A stretch of 33,983 nt of DNA. Source: a bacterium. GTDB lineage: Bacteria > Bacteroidota > Bacteroidia > Cytophagales > Cyclobacteriaceae. Positions 24,542 through 31,268 of this stretch are shown here, one piece after another. The notes under the pieces were generated by a model, which saw nothing but the letters and a program-made list of their open reading frames with translations, was not told the DNA's origin and made no database searches. Numbering within the stretch: position 1 is the first letter of the stretch; every line of letters begins with the position of its first letter. The translations under genes and the position numbers were made by a program. The stretch is from the NCBI GenBank assembly GCA_024743255.1, contig JANSWY010000053.1, forward strand, positions 1 to 33,983. Direction: 5' to 3'.

Positions 24542-25301
24542 AGTTAAGGAACAAGAGGCTTATGTAAGCCTGGAGAGAAAAGGAGGCATTGGAACAATCA
24601 CGTTTTTCCATCCCTCACACAATTCACTACCAAGTGGAGTGTTAGCAAAATTGGCGCAAACTATTACCGAAGCTGGTAATGATCCAATGGTTGAAGTGAT
24701 TGTTTTGAAAAGTGGCGGAGAAAGAACATTCTGTGCTGGCGCAAGCTTTACTGAATTGATCACCATAGATGACTATGATACTGGAAAGAAATTCTTCTCT
24801 GGTTTTGCTAATGTGATCAATGCCTGCCGAAAATGCTCAAAAATCATCATAGGAAGAGTGCAAGGAAAAGCTGTAGGTGGTGGTGTTGGCGTTGCTTCTG
24901 CAGTTGATTATTGCTTTGCCACAAAATTCGCTTCCGTCAAGTTAAGTGAATTACAGGTTGGAATTGGACCATTTGTAGTAGGACCTGCAGTTCAAAGAAA
25001 AGTTGGACTTTCAGCATTTTCCCAACTAACAATCAACGCAAGTGAATTCCAAACTGCAGAATGGGCTAAAGAAAAAGGGCTTTATTACCACTTAAGCGAT
25101 TCTGCTGAGGATATGGATGCTGCAATAGCTGAGTTGGCAGAAAAACTAGTTAATACTAACCCAGAAGCAAGAAAACTAATCAAAGATATCCTTTGGGAAG
25201 GATGCGAAAACTGGGACCAGTTACTCGACGAAAGAGCAGGAATGAGCGGAAAGCTTGTTTTGTCAGAGTATACGAAGAAGGAATTGGAGAAGTATAAGTA
25301 G
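24534..25301 (+). CDS. Enoyl-CoA hydratase/isomerase family protein, PaaF-like
   Basis: 255 residues, crotonase fold. By position it may be the PaaF step (hydration of 2,3-dehydroadipyl-CoA). Oxyanion-hole segments FCAGASF (66-72) and GKAVGGGVGVA (111-121) are present. Of the two acidic residues of a classical hydratase, the first is kept (E139 in LSELQVGIGP) but the second (rat Glu164) aligns with Gln164 (SAFSQLTI), so the activity might differ (isomerase, or hydratase using a different residue). The start overlaps the paaZ stop by 8 bases, so it is translationally coupled. Its stop codon is the start of repeat copy D. Confidence 0.85.
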   Translation: MAEVKEQEAYVSLERKGGIGTITFFHPSHNSLPSGVLAKLAQTITEAGNDPMVEVIVLKSGGERTFCAGASFTELITIDDYDTGKKFFSGFANVINACRKCSKIIIGRVQGKAVGGGVGVASAVDYCFATKFASVKLSELQVGIGPFVVGPAVQRKVGLSAFSQLTINASEFQTAEWAKEKGLYYHLSDSAEDMDAAIAELAEKLVNTNPEARKLIKDILWEGCENWDQLLDERAGMSGKLVLSEYTKKELEKYK

Positions 25302-25493
25302 ACCGAAGACGGGAGACGGAAGACCGAAGTAATTGAAGGCAGAAGACGGGAGACGGAAGACTGAAGTAAATAGAAATTGATATAGGGGTCAGAAGCTGAA
25401 CAATTAATTTAAAAATTACGAAAATGGATAGCAGGAAATTGAAACTGAAGGAAAAACAAAACTTCGGTCTCCAGTCTTCCGACTTCCAGCTTC
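25301..25493. repeat. Heptamer inverted repeat, copy D (paaF-like to Uma2 gap)
   Basis: Two left arms in tandem (25301-25330 and 25336-25367; units GAAGACG, GGAGACG, GAAGACC, GAAGT) and one right arm (25459-25493) around a spacer of about 90 bases with AAATGGATAG at 25422-25431. The first arm begins on the last base of the upstream stop codon. Confidence 0.85.
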
Positions 25494-25536
25494 ATAAATC
25501 CAAGAATAAAATACTGTCAGAAAGTAGTTTTATAGC

Positions 25537-26145
25537 ATGAGCGAATACAAACAAGAAGAAAAAACTCTGAAGGAGTTATTGGCAGAAGAGCCAACGGCAC
25601 CTTATAGCTATGCGGACTACTTAAAGTGGACTTTTGATGAAAGGGTAGAACTGATTAAGGGTAAAATTTTCGATATGTCACCTGCTCCAACCAGGAAGCA
25701 TCAGGGAATTGCGATATCCTTATCAAGTACTATATATGATTATGTGAAAGGAAAATCATGTAAAGCATATTACGCTCCTTTTGATGTAAGGCTACCAAAC
25801 AAGAAAGGTGATCCAGATGATAAAATTCATACTGTGGTTCAGCCTGATATTATGGTAATCTGCAATCAAGACAAGCTTGACGAAAAAGGATGTGTTGGAG
25901 CACCTGATTTGATTGTAGAAATTTTATCTCCTTCCACCGCGAAGAAAGATCTCACCATAAAACGTGAGTTATACGAGGAGAATGGAGTAAAAGAATATTG
26001 GGTGATTTACCCAAAAGAAGAAATCGTTGAAGTATTCACATTGGCTGAAGGTAAGTACAACTTGCCACAGACTTATGTGAATCAGGATAAGATTCAAGTT
26101 CATACACTTCCCGGTTTAGAGATAGATCTTAAGGAGGTGTTTTGA
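25537..26145 (+). CDS. Uma2 family (DUF820) restriction-endonuclease-like protein
   Basis: 202 residues. Uma2 proteins have a PD-(D/E)XK nuclease fold and are common in cyanobacteria and some Bacteroidota; their biological role is not established. Core motifs are seen: ERVELIKGKIFDMSPAPTRKHQGI (about 35-58), VVQPDIMVI (about 101-109, the Asp), PDLIVEILSPSTAKKDL (about 123-139, the Glu) and ELYEENGVKEYWVI (about 145-158). All core residues seem intact. It is not part of phenylacetate metabolism and lies between two repeat elements, as an insertion in the operon, in the same direction as its neighbours. Confidence 0.9.
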   Translation: MSEYKQEEKTLKELLAEEPTAPYSYADYLKWTFDERVELIKGKIFDMSPAPTRKHQGIAISLSSTIYDYVKGKSCKAYYAPFDVRLPNKKGDPDDKIHTVVQPDIMVICNQDKLDEKGCVGAPDLIVEILSPSTAKKDLTIKRELYEENGVKEYWVIYPKEEIVEVFTLAEGKYNLPQTYVNQDKIQVHTLPGLEIDLKEVF

Positions 26146-26154
26146 ATTACGTAA

Positions 26155-26285
26155 CGTCATTCCGGAATTTCTGAAATGAAATGAAAGAAATATCCGGAAT
26201 CCCAAACACTATTGCACTCACGAAACTCATGATTGCAGAAGTTATCGGGATTCCTGATCTACGTTTCACTTTGTCAGGAATGACG
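26155..26285. repeat. Large imperfect palindrome (CGTCATTCC...GGAATGACG), REP/MITE-like
   Basis: 131 bases. Outer ends CGTCATTCCGGA and TCAGGAATGACG are complementary with one mismatch; inner ATCCGGAATCCC and GGGATTCCTGAT also pair, with the sequence between them partly complementary, giving a stem of about 40 bases around a loop of about 43 bases. It sits 10 bases after the Uma2 stop. The ends resemble widespread GTCATTCC-type intergenic palindromes. No open reading frame inside. Confidence 0.8.
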
Positions 26286-26304
26286 GATCGCAATAAATAA
26301 AAGT

Positions 26305-26327
26305 GGCCAAAAGCCAAATAGCTAAAA
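26305..26327. repeat. Short AGCYAAA array before paaY
   Basis: GGCCAAA-AGCCAAAT-AGCTAAAA, ending directly before the ATG at 26329. Same unit as the arrays before paaC and before the E1 gene. Confidence 0.55.
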
Positions 26328-26328
26328 A

Positions 26329-26934
26329 ATGATCTACGAATACAAAGGCTTTATACCAGTAGTACACGAAAGTGCTTACGTGCATCCTTTAGCGGCGGTA
26401 ACAGGGAATGTTGTCATTGGTAAGGATGTGTATGTAGGACCTGGTGCAGCCATTCGTGGCGACTGGGGAGGAATTGAAATAGCAGATGGATGTAATGTCC
26501 AGGAGAACTGCACAATTCATATGTTTCCTGGAGTGACCGTGAGACTAGAGAAAAGCGCTCACATTGGTCATGGCGCCATTATTCATGGGGCTCATATTGG
26601 AGAAAACGCAATGATAGGAATGAATGCTGTGATCATGGATGATGTTACCATTGGTAAGGAGTCCATTGTAGGTGCATTGGCCTTTGTAAAAGCAGGCGAG
26701 CAAATTCCTGAAAGAAGTCTGGTAGTAGGTAATCCAGCTAAAGTCATCAAACAAGTGAGTGATGATATGATAGATTGGAAAACGAAAGGAACAGCCCTTT
26801 ACCAAAAGCTTCCTCAGGAATTGCACGAGACTTTGAAAGAAGTGGAGCCATTGAGAGAAATACCAAAATTCCGCCAAAAGCAGGACGTGTTGTATAAAAC
26901 ATGGAATGAGATAGCGGGGAAGACCGAAGACTGA
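26329..26934 (+). CDS. paaY: PaaY, hexapeptide-repeat thioesterase / gamma-carbonic-anhydrase family
   Basis: 201 residues (E. coli PaaY 196). Left-handed beta-helix protein; PaaY is reported to act as a thioesterase that removes the toxic 2-hydroxycyclohepta-1,4,6-triene-1-formyl-CoA shunt product. Hexapeptide repeats run from about 20 to 135 (VTGNVVIGKDVYVGPGAAIRGDWG, SAHIGHGAIIHGAHIGENAMIG), including the GHG and GMNAV motifs of the family, and the C-terminal helices contain WKTKGTALYQ and VEPLREIP as in E. coli PaaY. The last four codons and the stop (KTED-stop) lie inside repeat copy E, so the original C-terminus may have been replaced. Confidence 0.92.
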   Translation: MIYEYKGFIPVVHESAYVHPLAAVTGNVVIGKDVYVGPGAAIRGDWGGIEIADGCNVQENCTIHMFPGVTVRLEKSAHIGHGAIIHGAHIGENAMIGMNAVIMDDVTIGKESIVGALAFVKAGEQIPERSLVVGNPAKVIKQVSDDMIDWKTKGTALYQKLPQELHETLKEVEPLREIPKFRQKQDVLYKTWNEIAGKTED

Positions 26935-26952
26935 AGTCGGAAGACCGAAGTT
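26918..26952. repeat. Heptamer array, copy E (single arm, overlaps paaY 3' end)
   Basis: GAAGACC, GAAGACT, GAAGTCG, GAAGACC, GAAGT in exact 7-base register, starting 17 bases before the end of paaY and supplying its stop codon. No right arm is found downstream; an AGCYAAA array follows at 27005-27040. Confidence 0.8.
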
Positions 26953-27004
26953 TATTAATAGTTTGATTTTTAGTAACTTAATAGAAGATAACAACCAAGG
27001 AAAA

Positions 27005-27040
27005 AGCTAAGAGCCAAATAGCCAAACAGCTAATAGCTAA
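27005..27040. repeat. AGCYAAA heptamer/octamer array before the E1 gene
   Basis: AGCTAAG, AGCCAAAT, AGCCAAAC, AGCTAAT, AGCTAAT, ending 18 bases before the ATG at 27059. Same family as 16316-16352. Confidence 0.7.
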
Positions 27041-27058
27041 TTCAAATAACCCAAAATT

Positions 27059-29143
27059 ATGATTACTGATAAAGTTCGTGTGACCAAGAAAGTGATGAAG
27101 GAAGCATTTCAGCTGATGTGTACTGCCAAGAGCCAGGCTGAGGTGTATGAGGAGAATTTTAAGATTACATCGAAATATGTACATGCTACCAGTAGAGGGC
27201 ATGAGGCGATTCAGTTGGCAGTAGGAATGCAATTGCTCCCTCAGGATTTTGCCTTCCCGTACTATCGTGATGATAGCATGTTGCTAGGTATGGGCGTAAC
27301 TCCATATGAGTTAATGCTTCAGCTTCTGGGAAAAAGAGACGATCCATTTTCTGGTGGTAGAACCTACTACTCCCACCCAAGCTTAAGAGATGATCATAGA
27401 CCAAAAATCCCTCACCAAAGTAGTGCTACAGGGATGCAGGCAATTCCGGCAACAGGAGTTGGTCTTGGGTTACAATACACTGAAAAACTAGGCTTTAATA
27501 AAGACTATGAAGGTAAGAACCCAATTGTAGTTTGTTCTCTTGGAGATGCATGCGTTACTGAAGGTGAAGTAGCAGAAGCATTCCAAATGGCTGCTCTTCG
27601 ACAGTTACCTGTGCTTTATGTAGTTCAAGATAATGAATGGGATATTTCTGCTCATGTGGATGAAGTAAGAGCGCAAAATGCTTATGAGTACATTCAAGGT
27701 TTCAAGGGAATTGAAGCTGCCACTATAGATGGAACTGACTTTGCAGAATCTTATAACACTGTAAAAGAAGCCATCAAATACATCAGAAAAAGAAGACAGC
27801 CTTTCTTAATTCATGCTACTTGTCCATTACTAAATCACCATACTTCTGGTGTGAGAATGGAATTTTATAGAGACGATCTTGAAGAAGCAAGAAAGAGCGA
27901 TCCATATCCAAAAATGAAAATTGCAATGCTGGAAGCTGGATTTGAACCAGATGAGATTGCAAAAATTGAAAAGGATGTGGAGAAGCAGGTTTATGAAGCC
28001 TACAAAAAAGCTTTACTTGCAGACGACCCTACTCCGGAAGATTTATATACGCATGATTTCGCTCCAACTCCAATAACCGAGGAAACAGGCACAAGAGTAC
28101 CAACCAAATCTAAATCTCCTTCAGATGAAGTGGTGATGGTGGATTGTGCACTTCATGCCATTGAAGAGCTAATGAAGGACCACAAGGAATGCCTACTTTA
28201 TGGACAGGATGTTGGAATGAGACTTGGTGGTGTATTCAGAGAAGCTGCTAACCTTGCTAAGAAATTTGGTAACGATAGAGTGTTCAACACTCCTATTCAG
28301 GAAGCCTTTATTATTGGTAGCACGGTTGGTATGTCAGCTGTTGGGTTGAAGCCATTTGTGGAAGTTCAATTTGCTGATTATATCTGGCCAGGATTGAACC
28401 AGCTGTTCACAGAGGTTTCCAGATCATGTTTCCTGACCAATGGAAAATGGCCTGTGAGCATGGTACTAAGAGTTCCAATTGGTGCTTATGGAAGTGGTGG
28501 ACCTTACCACTCAAGTTCTGTAGAGTCTGTAGTAACGAATATCAAAGGAATTAAGATTGCTTACCCAAGTAACGGTGCAGACCTTAAAGGTCTAATGAAA
28601 GCTGCATATCACGATCCAAATCCAGTTGTGATTTTTGAGCACAAAGGACTTTACTGGTCTAAAGTACCTGGAACAAAAACAGCAAAAGTGATTGAGCCAG
28701 CTGAAGATTATATCCTACCGCTTGGTAAAGGAGCTATCACTTTGGAAGCTTCCCAAGAAAAACTTGATGATGGAGAAACACTTACTGTTGTTACTTATGG
28801 AATGGGAGTTCATTGGGCTCTGAATGCTGCTGAAAACTACCCAGGACAAGTAGAGATTGTTGACCTGAGATCTTTATATCCTTTAGACGAGGAGTTGATT
28901 TTTGAATCAGTAAGAAAGAATAATAAGTGCCTTGTACTAACTGAGGAGCCAGTTAATAATACGTTTGCAAGAAGTCTTGCCGGACTGATTAGTGAAAATT
29001 GTTTCACTGAACTGGACGCTCCAGTAATGGTAATGGGTGCTGAAAACCTGCCAGCGATTCCACTTAACAGCACTTTAGAAGCAACTATGCTTCCTAGTTC
29101 TGAGAAGGTGAGTGAGAAGATTGGTGAGTTGTTGGGATGGTAA
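27059..29143 (+). CDS. Fused alpha/beta E1 subunit of a 2-oxoacid dehydrogenase complex
   Basis: 694 residues. Thiamine-diphosphate-dependent decarboxylation of a 2-oxoacid and transfer of the acyl group to the lipoyl domain of E2. Alpha half (about 1-340): VHATSRGHEAIQLAVG, then the ThDP motif GDACVTEGEVAEAF (162-175) ending in DNEWDIS (191-197), a variant of GDG...NN. Beta half (about 355-694): LLYGQDVGMRLGGVFREAANL, FNTPIQEAFIIGSTVGMSAVGLKPFVEVQFADYIWPGLNQ and the C-terminal transketolase-type domain. Separate genes encode alpha and beta in many bacteria; the fused type is common in Bacteroidota. Branched-chain 2-oxoacid dehydrogenase is the usual label; next to paa genes it may act on phenylpyruvate (inference). 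No E2 or E3 gene is in the window. Confidence 0.9.
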   Translation: MITDKVRVTKKVMKEAFQLMCTAKSQAEVYEENFKITSKYVHATSRGHEAIQLAVGMQLLPQDFAFPYYRDDSMLLGMGVTPYELMLQLLGKRDDPFSGGRTYYSHPSLRDDHRPKIPHQSSATGMQAIPATGVGLGLQYTEKLGFNKDYEGKNPIVVCSLGDACVTEGEVAEAFQMAALRQLPVLYVVQDNEWDISAHVDEVRAQNAYEYIQGFKGIEAATIDGTDFAESYNTVKEAIKYIRKRRQPFLIHATCPLLNHHTSGVRMEFYRDDLEEARKSDPYPKMKIAMLEAGFEPDEIAKIEKDVEKQVYEAYKKALLADDPTPEDLYTHDFAPTPITEETGTRVPTKSKSPSDEVVMVDCALHAIEELMKDHKECLLYGQDVGMRLGGVFREAANLAKKFGNDRVFNTPIQEAFIIGSTVGMSAVGLKPFVEVQFADYIWPGLNQLFTEVSRSCFLTNGKWPVSMVLRVPIGAYGSGGPYHSSSVESVVTNIKGIKIAYPSNGADLKGLMKAAYHDPNPVVIFEHKGLYWSKVPGTKTAKVIEPAEDYILPLGKGAITLEASQEKLDDGETLTVVTYGMGVHWALNAAENYPGQVEIVDLRSLYPLDEELIFESVRKNNKCLVLTEEPVNNTFARSLAGLISENCFTELDAPVMVMGAENLPAIPLNSTLEATMLPSSEKVSEKIGELLGW

Positions 29144-29153
29144 ATGTATTTAG

Positions 29154-29171
29154 CCAGGTGGAGACACCTGG
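29154..29171. terminator. Hairpin at the end of the paa transcript
   Basis: Perfect stem CCAGGTG / CACCTGG around a GAGA tetraloop, 10 bases after the E1 stop, in the gap between convergent genes. No long T run follows on either strand, so it may be an RNA-end stabiliser or a weak bidirectional terminator. Confidence 0.5.
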
Positions 29172-29187
29172 TACTTCAACCTACAAT

Positions 29188-29634
29188 TCATACTCTTTCT
29201 GCCCACCAAATCCCATTTAAATCTCCGGTTTTAATGACATCCCCATTCAACTCGATGTAATCTTCCGGCATGCTCCATTTACCAAACAACCTATTTTTTT
29301 GTTGAACAGAACCCTGTAAAGAAATATTGGGATGGACCCTATCCTCAATACTTAGAACTTCCTCTCCCTGCATGGGCTGCCAGTAAAATTTCGGATATTT
29401 AAGTAGAAACTTTATCTGATCATCCTCAGCTATCTCTCCGTAAACTTTAGAATGATCCAATATACCAGAATCATCGGGGTTTGCCATATAAATACCTGAG
29501 CAAAGCTTTGAACTCCAGTTGAACTTTATTTTCATGTAAAAGTCAACACTTGTCTTTATCAAATCCTGACCTGGATTCTCAACTACCAATTCTCCCTTCC
29601 AGGAACCCGACAAAAAGTCATTTTTCAAATTCAT
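29188..29634 (-). CDS. Hypothetical protein
   Basis: 148 residues, no signal peptide or membrane segment. Not recognised. It is beta-rich with several Trp/Tyr (GSWKGELVVENPG, YPKFYWQPMQGEEVLS, LFGKWSMPEDYIELNG, LNGIWWAERV), in a pattern like lipocalin or other small barrel proteins, where GxW motifs begin strands. It overlaps the stop of the upstream membrane-protein gene by 4 bases (29631-29634), so they form a coupled pair. Cytoplasmic by default. Confidence 0.65.
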   Translation of the reverse strand: MNLKNDFLSGSWKGELVVENPGQDLIKTSVDFYMKIKFNWSSKLCSGIYMANPDDSGILDHSKVYGEIAEDDQIKFLLKYPKFYWQPMQGEEVLSIEDRVHPNISLQGSVQQKNRLFGKWSMPEDYIELNGDVIKTGDLNGIWWAERV

Positions 29635-30245
29635 TGCTGATCCTTTTCTGTGATTTTAAACCAATATTCTTTTACACTTGAGGCCCTTCTAAAGAAAGAC
29701 TTAAAGAGAGTAAAGGAAAAAACTGTCCCGAGAAGGAACATAATTAGATTCCAATGGAAAGGTATTGGCTCTTCTCCCAATTGAATTAAAACGGCATCAT
29801 TACTAATCTTAAGATTGGAAGATTCAAACATATCAATATCTGCATCACTTAGACCCTCCATCCCAATTGCTGTGAGACCTGTAAGGTCTGTACTATCTTC
29901 AAGCATATAATTTCCAGATCTGGAAAATTCACTTCTTTCTACAAGAACAAACACGTTCACAATATCTCCAACTAAAAGTCTTTCGTACTGGGCGTTGCTT
30001 ATAACAGGATATATCACACCAAAATGATAATCATCATCCCCTCCGTAATACAAATACTCAGGTACTCCTATTCCGTTTTGTATCGTTAAATACCTTTGAC
30101 TTCTATCTCCACCATCCTCATAAGCCTTTATATCGATTTCATATAGATTCCTTGAATGATAGTATATAAATAAGCCATCTAAACCCTTCCAAGACAAAAA
30201 ACCAAATAATAGGCCAAATATGATTTTGTTGATGATAGTACCCAT
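29631..30245 (-). CDS. Membrane protein of unknown function
   Basis: About 204 residues from the ATG at 30245 (MGTIINKIIFGLLFGFLSW); the frame stays open to 30308, but the extra 21 residues run into the terminator of the upstream gene and are unlikely. One hydrophobic segment near the N-terminus, a long extracytoplasmic middle (about 30-165) with HSRNLYEIDIKAYEDGGDRSQRYL, and a second hydrophobic segment at about 170-190 (WNLIMFLLGTVFSFTLF) with a short basic C-terminal tail. The two-helix and large-loop layout resembles DUF3592-like proteins. It overlaps the downstream hypothetical gene by 4 bases. Confidence 0.65.
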   Translation of the reverse strand: MGTIINKIIFGLLFGFLSWKGLDGLFIYYHSRNLYEIDIKAYEDGGDRSQRYLTIQNGIGVPEYLYYGGDDDYHFGVIYPVISNAQYERLLVGDIVNVFVLVERSEFSRSGNYMLEDSTDLTGLTAIGMEGLSDADIDMFESSNLKISNDAVLIQLGEEPIPFHWNLIMFLLGTVFSFTLFKSFFRRASSVKEYWFKITEKDQQ

Positions 30246-30306
30246 AAAAAAGATAGTTTTCCCAAATCTAGGTAGATAATTCAAATCATGGCGAAAAAAG
30301 CAGAAC

Positions 30307-30330
30307 AAAAAAAGGCGCCCATAAGGCGCC
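30307..30330 (-). terminator. Intrinsic terminator after the secreted-protein gene
   Basis: On the minus strand: GGCGCC, 5-base loop, GGCGCC, then a run of seven T (plus-strand A run 30307-30313). It lies about 35 bases after the stop at 30364 and between it and the ATG at 30245. Confidence 0.85.
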
Positions 30331-30363
30331 CTTTCCTAAACCAATAATGTAAAATATGATGTC

Positions 30364-30954
30364 TTATAATTTGATATCAGATGACTTTACAATTTGTCCT
30401 TTGTTGTAAATCAATACTGATACTTCTTTCATTTCAATGTTGCTTAGGTTGTAAACCTTAGTTCCTGAAACGGTAGCCTCACTGTAAAGAACTTCTCCAT
30501 CTCTATTTACAATGTACATTTCAAGATCAGTAGCAACTGTATCATCAATGTCAAGAATGAATTTCTTTGAGTTTGCAACTTCTGATAGTTCAATAAGTCC
30601 TGCGAACTGCTCAGTAGCTGATTGTAAGGTGATAGTTTCACTTAGTACGCTCTCACCATTAAGAACCTGCATTGTGTAAGTTCCAGAGTTCAGCTTAGAA
30701 AGATCAAATGGCTTAACAAATCCAGCTTTAGATCTAACCCACTCCTGGTACAAAGTCTGACCCTTATCGTTTAAAAGTTTGATTTTAACTTTTTCAGTCT
30801 CTCCTGTTCTGTACCACAATTCGAATTTTCCTTCAGATGCATTTCTTACCTCGAAACTTGGTGCGAAGAAAGTAGAATCGTTCTTTGAGAATGCCTGTCC
30901 TGTTGCTCCGATAACTATTACCAATGCAACTACTAATTTCATTACGTTTTTCAT
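30364..30954 (-). CDS. Secreted protein with repeated beta-sandwich-like modules
   Basis: 196 residues. Signal peptide at about 1-23 (MKLVVALVIVIGATGQAFS). Two modules of about 75-80 residues appear related: each contains a strand pair then an L-N-D-K/N-R-D-G motif (KIKLLNDKGQTLYQEWV; EMYIVNRDGEVLYSEAT), then G-x-K/F-x-L-S-x-L/I (FVKPFDLSKLNSG; TKVYNLSNIEMK), which is the pattern of DUF3244 or T9SS-tail-like Ig-fold modules. It has no enzymatic motif; likely a periplasmic or surface protein of unknown role. Single-gene unit with its own promoter (30991-31021) and a strong terminator. Confidence 0.75.
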   Translation of the reverse strand: MKNVMKLVVALVIVIGATGQAFSKNDSTFFAPSFEVRNASEGKFELWYRTGETEKVKIKLLNDKGQTLYQEWVRSKAGFVKPFDLSKLNSGTYTMQVLNGESVLSETITLQSATEQFAGLIELSEVANSKKFILDIDDTVATDLEMYIVNRDGEVLYSEATVSGTKVYNLSNIEMKEVSVLIYNKGQIVKSSDIKL

Positions 30955-30990
30955 TGTCCTTAACTGCTTGATTAATTATGAATTACAACG

Positions 30991-31021
30991 CAAAAGTGGA
31001 TACGAATTATGAAATACGCAA
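30991..31021 (-). promoter_or_regulatory. Candidate promoter for the secreted-protein gene
   Basis: Minus-strand CACTTTTG (plus 30991-30998; one mismatch to TAnnTTTG), with a TTG (plus 31019-31021) 20 bases upstream. The rest of the 314-base gap up to 31268 is AT-rich with no ORF, RNA gene or clear repeat that I can see. Confidence 0.4.
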
Positions 31022-31268
31022 CTATTAATATTATCTGTTGGTTAATTATCAATAATATGATGTATTTATTAAATTTATATTAAAATGCTTTAGAATTAAT
31101 TCGATTTGTAGCTCCTTTACAATATTATATTCTAAAATCGACAAGTTTACCATATATAATTTTATAGAGTGTGTTAATAAATTGTTTCTGCAAACGTTTC
31201 TACAACTTAATCTCTCGAAATAGATTCGATGAACGAGTCATTTTTTTAGACGAAAAAATCTCAAAAAA

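Noticed and set aside
14899-25493. CRISPR array
   Set aside because: The units are only 7 bases, degenerate and tandem, arms are inverted, and there are no regular 30-base spacers or cas genes.
25301-26285. Insertion sequence or transposon around the Uma2 gene
   Set aside because: No transposase, no matching terminal inverted repeats at both ends and no visible target-site duplication; the two flanking elements belong to different repeat families.
26545-26994. Minus-strand frame of 149 codons over paaY and repeat E
   Set aside because: Antisense to a well-supported paaY; its start lies in repeat sequence.
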